A stretch of 5,348 bases of DNA from Firmicutes bacterium UBA2296 (lineage in GTDB: Bacteria > Bacillota > UBA994): positions 1-5,348 of the forward strand of contig DDWC01000204.1 of assembly GCA_002345475.1 (NCBI GenBank), written 5' to 3'. This document shows positions 1 to 5,282 of the stretch, one piece after another. The translations under genes were made by a program, and so were the position numbers. The notes beneath the pieces are model-generated. The model was not told the DNA's origin and searched no databases. It saw nothing but the letters and a program-made list of their open reading frames with translations. The number at the start of each line of letters is the position of its first letter. Within the stretch, counting starts at the first letter, position 1.

Positions 1-322
1 CGGCCTTGATGAAGTCGAGGTCTTCGAGCAGCATATCCACTATGGCAGCGCTGTCGTAGGTGGCAGCCTCGTTGTCCCGTATCCAGGCGAAAATGTCCTC
101 CGCGGCGTGGGCCAGGTTCGCTACGTTGTGCAGCACCATCATGGCCGCCGAACCTTTTATGGTATGCATAATTCGAAACACCTCGTCGACGGTAGCCCGG
201 TTCATACCCTGCCCCAGATTGCCGTCGGAAACTACACAGTGCTCCAGTTGTTCCAGCAGCTGCTCGGTCTCATAGATGTAGAGATCGAGCATGGGCTCGT
301 TGTTGCTGGGAGGCCTCGACAT
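1..322 (-). CDS. cheA: Chemotaxis histidine kinase CheA, N-terminal HPt (P1) domain, partial
   Basis: The minus-strand frame is open from the ATG at 322-320 to the left edge, giving 107 residues with no stop; the 3' part lies outside the window. Residues about 11-105 look like a CheA P1/HPt four-helix bundle. The phospho-acceptor motif reads FRIMHTIKGSAAMM, with His53 as the phosphorylated histidine, and Lys56, His72 and Glu75 occupy the usual active-site positions (His48, Lys51, His67 and Glu70 in E. coli CheA, all offset by 5). In CheA, His53 would receive phosphate from the catalytic domain and pass it to CheY or CheB at the receptor array. The start is supported by GAGGAG 10 nt upstream and by a sigma-28-type promoter at 361-388. 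The gene is divergent from the neighbouring peptidase gene. The kinase, dimerisation and CheW-like domains cannot be seen, so a different HPt-containing hybrid protein is possible but less likely in this flagellar setting. Confidence 0.85.
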   Translation of the reverse strand, partial: MSRPPSNNEPMLDLYIYETEQLLEQLEHCVVSDGNLGQGMNRATVDEVFRIMHTIKGSAAMMVLHNVANLAHAAEDIFAWIRDNEAATYDSAAIVDMLLEDLDFIKA

Positions 323-360
323 ACGCAGTTCACTCCTCGTCTCTTTCTGTCTCACAGGTG

Positions 361-388
361 TTATCGCCCGGCGCAGGGCGAAAGTTTA
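361..388 (-). promoter_or_regulatory. Sigma-28 (FliA/SigD)-type promoter for cheA
   Basis: Read on the minus strand, the -35 element TAAACTTT (388-381) is followed by the -10 element GGCGATAA (368-361), with exactly 16 nt between TAAA and the -10 octamer. This matches the flagellar sigma consensus TAAAGTTT / GCCGATAA at 7 of 8 positions in each element. The predicted transcript would start near 354, leaving a leader of about 30 nt that contains the GAGGAG ribosome binding site of cheA. The assignment rests on the sequence match only. Confidence 0.75.
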
Positions 389-456
389 GCAAAACGGAGA
401 AAAAAGTGACCGAAATCAGCCGTCTTTTTTTCCTGCTTTTATTTTCACTCGAAGGC

Positions 457-484
457 TAAAGATTAGTCTCCAACATGCCGAATC
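457..484 (+). promoter_or_regulatory. Sigma-28-type promoter for the C39-like peptidase gene
   Basis: The -35 element TAAAGATT (457-464, 7 of 8 to TAAAGTTT) is followed by GCCGAATC (477-484), which keeps the GCCGA core but departs from consensus in its last three bases. The spacing after TAAA is 16 nt, the same as in the cheA and flgM promoters of this window. It lies just upstream of the gene's ribosome binding site, so the leader would be only about 15 nt. It is weaker than the other two by match, but its position and spacing support it. Confidence 0.6.
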
Positions 485-491
485 ACATAGC

Positions 492-497
492 AGGGGG
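492..497 (+). promoter_or_regulatory. Ribosome binding site that fixes the TTG start at 507
   Basis: AGGGGG lies 9 nt before TTG 507. The only nearby ATG (502-504) reads ATG TTT TGA and stops at once, so the TTG codon is the only start that gives the whole signal peptide. Confidence 0.7.
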
Positions 498-506
498 TGT
501 CATGTT

Positions 507-1316
507 TTGAAATTCAGGTTCATCCTATTTGCACTTGCGTCAATGGCGGTGGTCCTGGCACCTGCCGCTTCCCTGGGACTGGGAGGAGGCCTGATGGCCA
601 GATCCCAGGCCCCCAAAGGGCAGACCGGGGACAACTATAAGGAAGTCAGCCAAGTAGCGAATTGGCCGCCCGCCGCCCTCGCGTACATCGCGATGCCGGC
701 CCCGGTGGGGCCGCGCTTCACTAAAGATGCCGTCATCATTGATGACGTTCCCAACGTGCATCAGATGCCTTCCTGGCCCACGGGTTGCGAAGTCGTGGCC
801 CTGAAAATGCTGGCCGAGTTCTATGGTGTGAACAAGAGCGTTGACCAGTGGATCGATATAATGCCGCGGGGAGACATATATTGGAGCGCAGGTCGCATGT
901 ACGGCCCTGATCCGCGCGAAGCCTTTGCCGGGAATCCCTATTCTGCTCATAGCTACGGGGTGTACCACCAGCCTATGATAAACATGCTGACCCCATATTT
1001 TGGGGACCGGGTCATCAATATGACCGACCGCCGCTGGGGGGACTATGAGGACATGGTGCTAGCCGGGAACCCGGTGATGATTTGGGGTACTATTAATAAC
1101 CTGCCCATTATCCTGCGAGATACCTGGGTGACGCCTGCCGGAGACGTATACGAGTGGCGAGGCAACTGGCACGCCATGGTGCTCATCGGCTTCAGCAAGA
1201 CAGAAGTCCTGGTCAACGATCCCTATACCGGAACCACCCGCCGCTTCGACCGCGACACTTTTATCGAGCGCTGGGCGGCCATGGGGCAGCAGGGCATTGC
1301 CGTCCGGCCCGAATAA
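507..1316 (+). CDS. Secreted C39-like (papain-fold) cysteine peptidase
   Basis: This 269-residue protein begins with a Sec signal peptide: basic residues at 2-4, a hydrophobic core at about 5-20 and an Ala/Gly-rich stretch likely to hold the cleavage site. Residues about 77-267 match the Peptidase_C39_2 family (YvpB-like). Gln86 of HQMPSWPTGCE is the likely oxyanion-hole residue, Cys94 the nucleophile, His222 of NWHAMVLIGF the general base, and Asp238 of NDPYTG the third catalytic residue. GPDPREAFAGNP and YGVY at 133-153 are also typical of the family. No transmembrane anchor, SH3 or sorting motif is visible beyond the leader, so the mature enzyme is probably released or held at the outer face of the membrane or wall. 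Translation starts at TTG 507 behind AGGGGG (492-497); the ATG at 502 runs directly into a stop. It sits between cheA and flgM with its own sigma-28-type promoter, and no terminator separates it from flgM. The substrate is unknown; peptidoglycan cross-bridges or an envelope protein are guesses. Confidence 0.85.
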   Translation: MKFRFILFALASMAVVLAPAASLGLGGGLMARSQAPKGQTGDNYKEVSQVANWPPAALAYIAMPAPVGPRFTKDAVIIDDVPNVHQMPSWPTGCEVVALKMLAEFYGVNKSVDQWIDIMPRGDIYWSAGRMYGPDPREAFAGNPYSAHSYGVYHQPMINMLTPYFGDRVINMTDRRWGDYEDMVLAGNPVMIWGTINNLPIILRDTWVTPAGDVYEWRGNWHAMVLIGFSKTEVLVNDPYTGTTRRFDRDTFIERWAAMGQQGIAVRPE

Positions 1317-1333
1317 ACATTACAGAAACGCTA

Positions 1334-1361
1334 TAAAGCTGATGCGCACATATTCCGATAT
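1334..1361 (+). promoter_or_regulatory. Sigma-28-type promoter for the flgM operon
   Basis: TAAAGCTG (1334-1341) and TCCGATAT (1354-1361) are separated by 16 nt after TAAA. The -10 octamer matches GCCGATAT at 7 of 8 positions. Control of flgM by sigma-28 is the classical arrangement that gives feedback by the anti-sigma factor. A perfect sigma-A -10 hexamer, TATAAT, overlaps it at 1359-1364, but no good -35 hexamer lies 16-18 nt upstream. The predicted leader to the flgM start is about 60 nt. Confidence 0.75.
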
Positions 1362-1377
1362 AATAGCTACAGGCGAT

Positions 1378-1388
1378 GGGCTAAGCCC
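1378..1388 (+). other. Small inverted repeat in the flgM leader
   Basis: GGGCTAAGCCC can form a 4-bp GC stem with a TAA loop, and outer GGC (1372-1374) and GCC can add a second short stem. It lies between the predicted transcript start and the flgM ribosome binding site. No run of T follows, so it is not an intrinsic terminator. Whether it has a role is unknown. Confidence 0.35.
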
Positions 1389-1416
1389 CGTGGCCTGAAC
1401 CGAACTCGGGCAATAG

Positions 1417-1423
1417 AGGTGAG
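1417..1423 (+). promoter_or_regulatory. Ribosome binding site that selects the flgM start
   Basis: GAGGTGA overlaps a possible GTG start at 1419, which therefore cannot be used efficiently because it would lie within the Shine-Dalgarno sequence. The ATG at 1428 lies at a normal distance downstream and gives the MKI N-terminus typical of FlgM. Confidence 0.75.
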
Positions 1424-1427
1424 CATG

Positions 1428-1709
1428 ATGAAGATTACCCGCAAGACAGACATAGCCAGGGCTTACGCTCCCGCCACAGAAAAAACGGCCAGACAACCGC
1501 AGAAACAGAATGCAGGAAAAAGCGACCGGGCAGACATCTCGGCCACTACACGCATGCTGCAGGACGTCGTGAGGAGCGAAGAACCCTTTGATGCCGCAAA
1601 GGTGGCCAGCATCAAGGCCGCGGTTTCTGAGGGACGCTATGTGGTGGACACCAGACGTCTCGGCGAGAGGCTGCTGGCCGAAATCAGGGCCCAAAGGATA
1701 AAGGTATGA
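1428..1709 (+). CDS. flgM: Anti-sigma-28 factor FlgM
   Basis: The protein has 93 residues from the ATG at 1428; an upstream in-frame GTG at 1419 lies inside the ribosome binding site and ATG 1425 is too close to it. FlgM binds flagellar sigma-28 and blocks late genes until it is exported through the finished hook-basal body. Residues 1-32 are polar, rich in Lys, Arg, Gln and Ala, and probably disordered, as expected for the export part. Residues about 33-87 match the sigma-binding C-terminal part of the family: the D-x-x-D-I-S start at 33-38, the helix carrying KVASIKAAV at 58-66, then the hallmark EGRYVVDTRRLGERLL at 68-83. The gene leads the operon from its own sigma-28-type promoter and overlaps flgN by 4 nt (ATGA). 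Length and layout agree with FlgM of Bacillota. Confidence 0.88.
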   Translation: MKITRKTDIARAYAPATEKTARQPQKQNAGKSDRADISATTRMLQDVVRSEEPFDAAKVASIKAAVSEGRYVVDTRRLGERLLAEIRAQRIKV

Positions 1710-2047
1710 CCGACATCATTAACGGGCTCCTGGATAATCTAAGCAGTCAGCAGGCAGCTATGCTGCGCGACGACATAGGCGAGCTGCAGAGGCTTACCGC
1801 CGAGCAGGAAGGCCTGGCGGTCAGACTCAAAGCTCTGCTGGACGAGGGAACTGTCCCTAGCGACGAACAGCGGGCGCAGATGATGGAGCTCAACGAGCTG
1901 GCGGACACCAACCGCCTGCTGGCCCGGCAAAGTGTCAACTTTGCCCGCCGCATGCTCAAGGCGCTTGGTCAGGAGCAGGGCTACGGCGAAGACGGCAAAC
2001 CCCTGGGCCAGCAACAGAGCAAAACCAGGGTAGATATTCGCGCTTAG
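1706..2047 (+). CDS. flgN: Flagellar export chaperone FlgN (short form)
   Basis: The 113-residue protein is almost entirely helical and polar, with heptad-like Leu, Ile and Met spacing at about 4-45 and 54-88, as in the antiparallel helical hairpin of FlgN. The second helix (ELNELADTNRLLARQSVNF at 61-79) and the following YGEDGKP (93-99) resemble the C-terminal part of FlgN/YvyG of Bacillota. FlgN chaperones FlgK and FlgL in the cytoplasm and delivers them to the export gate, which fits the two genes just downstream. The start overlaps the flgM stop, with AAAGGA 7 nt upstream. It is shorter than the usual 140-160 residues, and the loss appears to be in the N-terminal helix and in the loop between the helices. 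The identification rests on position and overall character as much as on motifs. Confidence 0.8.
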   Translation: MTDIINGLLDNLSSQQAAMLRDDIGELQRLTAEQEGLAVRLKALLDEGTVPSDEQRAQMMELNELADTNRLLARQSVNFARRMLKALGQEQGYGEDGKPLGQQQSKTRVDIRA

Positions 2048-2058
2048 GGGGTTAAGCT

Positions 2059-3483
2059 TTGACTTCAACGTTTTTTGCCTTCAACGTGGCCCGACGGGGC
2101 ATGTCTGCCCATCGCACTGCACTGGACGTGACGGCGCACAATGTGGCCAATGCCTCCACAGCCGGATATTCACGCCAGCAGGCGGTGTTCAAGACCACCG
2201 CTCCCTTTGGCGTGGCTTCGGCTAACCGCCTGGGGTCTGCGGGGCAGATAGGCACCGGCGTGCAGATCGCCGAGATAACCAGAGTGCGCGATTCCTACCT
2301 TGATTACCAGTTGCGTCCGCAGCTGGCCAAAATGGGCTACTGGGAAGAACGCTACGATAACCTGTCTCTGGTCGAGACCGTCATGCTGGAGCCATCAGAC
2401 ACCTCGCTGAGCCGCGTTTTCGACCGCTTCTGGAGCAGCTGGCAGGAACTGTCCAAAAACCCCACCAGCGGCGCCGTGCGGGCCAGTGTGGTGGAGAGTT
2501 CGGCCACTTTGGCCCAGTCCCTGAACAGCGTGGCAGTGCAGCTTGACACCATAGAATCAGATATCAACGCCAAGGTTCGCATAGTTGTCAACGATATTAA
2601 CTCCCTGGCCACGCAGGTGGCGGAACTTAACAAACAGATAGTCACCAACCGGGGGGCCGGTCTAAATCCCAATGACCTGATGGACAAGCGCGATATGCTC
2701 CTGGACGAGCTTTCTACCATTACCGAGTTCACGCCCATGTACCAGCCCAACGGTTCCATTGACATCAGCATTAACGGTCGTTACCTGGTGCAGGAAAGCC
2801 GCGCCACGGAGATTACCACTAAAATGGACGCAGGTGGCAAGCTGGTGGCTTCCTGGGCTGACGGCACAGAACTGCAGATGAAGACCGGTTCGCTTAAGGG
2901 GCTTTACGATGTGAGAGAGTACATCTCCGGCGAGTTCTACAGCAAGCTGAACACCATGGCGGTGGAGCTGATGACAGCCGTTAACACCCTACATGGGCAG
3001 GGCCGTCCCCTGGAGGACGACCCTCTAAACGAAGGGCAGAACTTCTTCGTCCTGGGCAATCTGGCCAACGGCGACCCGGCCTACACTTTGCGCTACATAA
3101 TGGTGAACCCGCATATTGCGGAGAACATAGGTATGATACGGGCAGGAGAAGACGGAGCCGGAGACGGTGATGGCACCAACGCCCTGGGCATAGCCCGCCT
3201 TCGTTCCGCTCTCAGCGAAAACCTGGGCGACGTATCGGTAGAGTCATTCTATTCAGGGATTATCAGCGGTCTGGGGGTCGAAACTCAGCAGGCCGAGCGC
3301 ATGGCCATCAATCAGGAAGCCCTGGCCACACAGATCCTGCACCGCCGGGAAGAAGTCTCGGGTGTGTCTCTGGACGAGGAAATGGCCAACATGCTGCAGT
3401 TTCAGCACGGTTTCCAGGCTGCGGCCAGGTTACTGCAAACTGTTGACGAGATACTGGTAACACTAATAAATCTGGGCAGGTGA
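2059..3483 (+). CDS. flgK: Flagellar hook-associated protein 1, FlgK
   Basis: The 474-residue protein has both terminal D0/D1 helices of FlgK. The N-terminus holds the flagellar rod/hook signature (ALDVTAHNVANASTAGYSRQ, about 21-40). The C-terminus holds SGVSLDEEMANMLQFQHGF at about 434-452, followed by QAAARLLQTVDEILVTLINL. FlgK forms the first of the two junction rings between hook and filament, and it is exported by the flagellar type III system, consistent with the absence of a signal peptide. The middle part (about 110-400) is the variable exposed region. The total is a little shorter than many FlgK proteins of 500-550 residues, so the outer domain is probably reduced. Translation starts at TTG 2059 with AGGGGGT 6 nt upstream, directly after the flgN stop; no ATG offers a complete N-terminus. 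It is followed 5 nt later by flgL. Confidence 0.95.
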   Translation: MTSTFFAFNVARRGMSAHRTALDVTAHNVANASTAGYSRQQAVFKTTAPFGVASANRLGSAGQIGTGVQIAEITRVRDSYLDYQLRPQLAKMGYWEERYDNLSLVETVMLEPSDTSLSRVFDRFWSSWQELSKNPTSGAVRASVVESSATLAQSLNSVAVQLDTIESDINAKVRIVVNDINSLATQVAELNKQIVTNRGAGLNPNDLMDKRDMLLDELSTITEFTPMYQPNGSIDISINGRYLVQESRATEITTKMDAGGKLVASWADGTELQMKTGSLKGLYDVREYISGEFYSKLNTMAVELMTAVNTLHGQGRPLEDDPLNEGQNFFVLGNLANGDPAYTLRYIMVNPHIAENIGMIRAGEDGAGDGDGTNALGIARLRSALSENLGDVSVESFYSGIISGLGVETQQAERMAINQEALATQILHRREEVSGVSLDEEMANMLQFQHGFQAAARLLQTVDEILVTLINLGR

Positions 3484-3488
3484 TGTAG

Positions 3489-4397
3489 ATGCGAGTGGCA
3501 GACAGTACTCTAAAACACAATGTGGTGCGCAACTTACGGACCAGCATGCGCGAAATGTCTAAATTGCAGCTGCAGCTTGCCAGTGGCAAGGCCATTAACA
3601 AGCCCTCGGACAACCCGGTAATGGCCACCAAAATCCTCAATATCAACGCTGCCCTTTCCGAATCGCAGCAGTTCCTGCGCAATGTTCAGGACGGTGAAGC
3701 CTGGCTTAACATGACCGACTCCACTCTGGACAAGATGGGTGAAGCCCTGCACCGCGCCAGGGAGCTGTCGCTGGGCGGACTTACCGGCACTGCACCAGAG
3801 GACGCCCGCCGCTACACCGCCATGGAAATCGACCAGGTGATACGGCATATGGTATCCCTGGCCAATTCGTCCTTTGACGGCGACCGCTTCATTTTTGGCG
3901 GCTCCTACTTCCGCGAAAATCCCTATGTTATAACCGAGACAGATGGCATGGTTAGCGCCGTAACACCGAACCCTAACGGCGCCGGGGCCGGCCAGGGTAA
4001 AATTAGCTATGAGATTATCCGGGGTATCAGCATGGACGTAAACACTCCTGGGCAGGAACTGCTCATGGACGGTGATATCTTTACCTCGCTCATTGCTCTG
4101 CGGGACGCGCTGCTGGGAACAGGAGACGGCGATGAAGCCATCAGGGGAGTGGACAAGGCGCTGGACCACGTGCTTTATCACCGGGCGGTGGTAGGCGCCA
4201 AGACTAACCGCCTGGACATGACAGCTGCCCGCTACGGCGAAGAACAGATGACCCTGCGCGAGCTGAAATCGCGCATTGAAGACGTGGACATCGCCGAGGC
4301 GATTATGAACTTTAACGTCAAAGAAAAAGTTTATCACGCCTCGCTGGCCATGGGCGCGCGGGTAATGCAACCCACGCTGCTGGACTACATCCGTTAG
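3489..4397 (+). CDS. flgL: Flagellar hook-associated protein 3, FlgL
   Basis: The 302-residue protein is of normal length for FlgL and has both flagellin-like ends. The N-terminal coiled coil carries MSKLQLQLASGKAINKPSDNP at about 23-43, and the C-terminal helix carries DVDIAEAIMNFNVKEKVYHAS at 265-285, ending in MQPTLLDYI. SFDGDRFIFGG in the middle (about 128-140) is also typical. FlgL forms the second junction ring on which the FliD cap and flagellin assemble. The start ATG 3489 is preceded by AGGTGA, which overlaps the flgK stop codon, so translation is probably coupled. The central exposed domain is small, with a Gly/Ala/Asn-rich stretch near 160-167. FlgL can be confused with flagellin, but the position after flgK and the C-terminal motif favour FlgL. 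Confidence 0.95.
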   Translation: MRVADSTLKHNVVRNLRTSMREMSKLQLQLASGKAINKPSDNPVMATKILNINAALSESQQFLRNVQDGEAWLNMTDSTLDKMGEALHRARELSLGGLTGTAPEDARRYTAMEIDQVIRHMVSLANSSFDGDRFIFGGSYFRENPYVITETDGMVSAVTPNPNGAGAGQGKISYEIIRGISMDVNTPGQELLMDGDIFTSLIALRDALLGTGDGDEAIRGVDKALDHVLYHRAVVGAKTNRLDMTAARYGEEQMTLRELKSRIEDVDIAEAIMNFNVKEKVYHASLAMGARVMQPTLLDYIR

Positions 4398-4404
4398 GGA
4401 GTGG
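4396..4404 (+). promoter_or_regulatory. Ribosome binding site that selects the fliW start
   Basis: AGGGAGTGG overlaps the flgL stop codon and lies 5 nt before ATG 4410. The in-frame GTG at 4401 falls inside this purine tract and cannot be preceded by a proper site, so ATG 4410 is preferred. The tract also contains two GGA triplets 5 nt apart, which is the core of CsrA binding sites. Confidence 0.6.
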
Positions 4405-4409
4405 AAACA

Positions 4410-4820
4410 ATGAAGATCATGAGCACCCGTGCCGGTGCAGTGGAAGTCGACGAGAGGGAAGTCATAAACTTCCCGGAGGGTCTGGTGGGCATACCCTTCT
4501 GGCAAAGCGCCGTGCTGCTGCCTATCCCCGAAGTGGCGGAGCTGTGCTGGCTGCAGGCTGTGGACGACCCCGACGCAGCCTTCCTGCTGCTAAAAGTAGG
4601 CGACTATTTCCCCCAGTACGACGAAAACCTGGCTCGCGCTTGTGCCGAACTGCCTGACGGCGCGGTTTACAGCATTGTGCGGGTACCTCAGGACGACCTG
4701 TCCCGGGCCACCACCAACCTCATGGGACCGGTAATCATCGACCTGAGCGCCGCCACCGGCAAACAGGTGGTGCTGCACGACAGCGGCTACGATCTGCGGC
4801 AGCCGTTGTTTGGGTCCTAG
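4410..4820 (+). CDS. fliW: Flagellar assembly factor FliW (CsrA antagonist)
   Basis: From ATG 4410 the protein has 136 residues, close to the family's 130-150. It opens with MKIMSTRAGAVEVDE followed by EVINFPEGLVGIP, as FliW usually does. WLQAVDDPDAAF (47-58), DYFPQYD (65-71), NLMGPVIID (103-111) and QVVLHDSGYDLRQPLF (119-134) are further family landmarks. In Bacillus subtilis FliW binds either flagellin or CsrA: when free flagellin falls during filament assembly, FliW is released, traps CsrA and lifts repression of flagellin mRNA. The adjacent csrA gene fits this partner switch exactly. A longer version starting at GTG 4401 would add three residues, but that codon lies within the ribosome binding site. 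Confidence 0.93.
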   Translation: MKIMSTRAGAVEVDEREVINFPEGLVGIPFWQSAVLLPIPEVAELCWLQAVDDPDAAFLLLKVGDYFPQYDENLARACAELPDGAVYSIVRVPQDDLSRATTNLMGPVIIDLSAATGKQVVLHDSGYDLRQPLFGS

Positions 4821-4823
4821 ACC

Positions 4824-5066
4824 ATGCTAGTATTGTCGCGCCGTGTAGGCGAGAGGGTACGCATAGGAGACGACATCGAACTGGTAGTGGTAGAAGTTAA
4901 GGGTGACGTGGTGCGCCTGGGAATCGAAGCCCCCCGCGGCGTCGCCATCTATCGCCAGGAGCTATACGAAGCCATAAGCCGCGAAAACCTCGCGGCGGGG
5001 CAGACCCCGCACGAGATAACCGGACTCAAGGGCCTGCTGGCCAATAGGCCGAAGGCCGAGAAGTAA
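4824..5066 (+). CDS. csrA: Carbon storage regulator CsrA (translational repressor)
   Basis: The 80-residue protein is a full CsrA. Residues 1-50 match the family closely (MLVLSRRVGERVRIGDDIEL, then GDVVRLGIEAPRGV at 27-40), and the RNA-contact residues Leu4, Arg6 and Arg44 are all present. It acts as a dimer that binds GGA motifs in hairpin loops near ribosome binding sites; in Bacillota the main target is flagellin mRNA. The C-terminal tail (about 51-80) is extended relative to the 61-residue E. coli protein, as in other FliW-type CsrA proteins, where the extension takes part in FliW binding. It starts 3 nt after the fliW stop, and no good Shine-Dalgarno sequence precedes it (only GGGT about 8 nt upstream), suggesting translation coupled to fliW. 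It is the last gene of the operon. Confidence 0.96.
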   Translation: MLVLSRRVGERVRIGDDIELVVVEVKGDVVRLGIEAPRGVAIYRQELYEAISRENLAAGQTPHEITGLKGLLANRPKAEK

Positions 5067-5077
5067 ACAGCGCAAGA

Positions 5078-5103
5078 AAAACCGCCGAGCAATCGGCGGT
5101 TTT
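5078..5103 (+). terminator. Intrinsic terminator of the flagellar operon
   Basis: AAAACCGCCGA (5078-5088) pairs perfectly with TCGGCGGTTTT (5093-5103) around a GCAA loop of the stable GNRA type, giving an 11-bp stem, 7 bp of it GC-rich core. The closing T run continues as TTTGTGTT. It begins 11 nt after the csrA stop. The A and T tracts on both sides could also let it act on minus-strand transcripts. Confidence 0.93.
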
Positions 5104-5125
5104 GTGTTGAAGGTGGGACAACCGG

Positions 5126-5177
5126 CCACTGACACCACTGACGCGGGCCACGGGCACCACAGGGGGGGAACGACGGC
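5126..5177 (+). repeat. GC-rich extragenic repeat, copy 1
   Basis: This stretch aligns by eye with 5283-5332 at roughly 84% over about 52 bases, with three single-base gaps. It begins with a near-tandem 9-mer (CCACTGACA, CCACTGACG) and ends with GGCACCACAG, a run of seven G and ACGAC. No gene or known element was recognised in it. A Bacillota-type dispersed intergenic repeat is possible, but the strand is arbitrary. Confidence 0.7.
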
Positions 5178-5187
5178 ATGGCGTGGC

Positions 5188-5271
5188 TTGTCACTGGTCG
5201 CTTGTTGTCTGTTGTCCGTCATCTATCAAACAAGCAACGACAAATGATCAGTGATGAATGATTAACGATTG
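5188..5271 (+). repeat. Degenerate 7-nt periodic tract
   Basis: The stretch divides into twelve consecutive 7-mers with no gap, beginning TTGTCAC, TGGTCGC, TTGTTGT and ending GTGATGA, ATGATTA, ACGATTG. The third base is G in 10 of 12 units and the second base is a pyrimidine in 11 of 12. This resembles short heptanucleotide repeats known from cyanobacterial and other bacterial intergenic DNA, but the units are strongly diverged. The periodicity was found by eye. Confidence 0.5.
5191..5254 (+). repeat. Long imperfect inverted repeat (hairpin) between the GC-rich repeats
   Basis: Bases 5191-5215 can pair with 5230-5254 over 25 positions: 18 Watson-Crick pairs, 3 G-U pairs and 4 mismatches, with a 14-nt loop (5216-5229). 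The outermost six pairs, TCACTG with CAGTGA, are perfect. The three G-U pairs exist only in RNA read from the plus strand; the minus-strand RNA would have one G-U in their place. It overlaps the 7-nt periodic tract and has no T run after it, so it is not a typical terminator. Confidence 0.6.
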
Positions 5272-5282
5272 GGAGGAGCCCA

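Noticed and set aside
60..409. Plus-strand open frames over the left end (60-275 and 107-409)
   Set aside because: They lie antisense to the cheA HPt domain, which carries the conserved active-site residues; neither has a recognisable protein family or ribosome binding site.
400..431. A6-GTGAC ... GTC-T7 stretch as a terminator between cheA and the peptidase gene
   Set aside because: The two genes diverge, so no terminator is expected there, and the stem is only three GC-containing pairs followed by mismatches.
1372..1423. Possible cyclic-di-GMP or other riboswitch in the flgM leader
   Set aside because: CTAAGCC and CCGTGG recall pieces of the GEMM motif, but the leader is only about 60 nt and lacks the conserved paired stems and tetraloop receptor.
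3534..4505. 323-codon minus-strand open frame opposite flgL and fliW
   Set aside because: It is the antisense shadow of two well-identified genes in GC-rich DNA; its translation has no domain I recognise.
4949..5222. Two minus-strand open frames across the csrA end, terminator and copy 1 of the repeat
   Set aside because: They run through an intrinsic terminator stem and a repeat, lack a convincing start site and show low-complexity Pro, Arg and Cys-rich composition.
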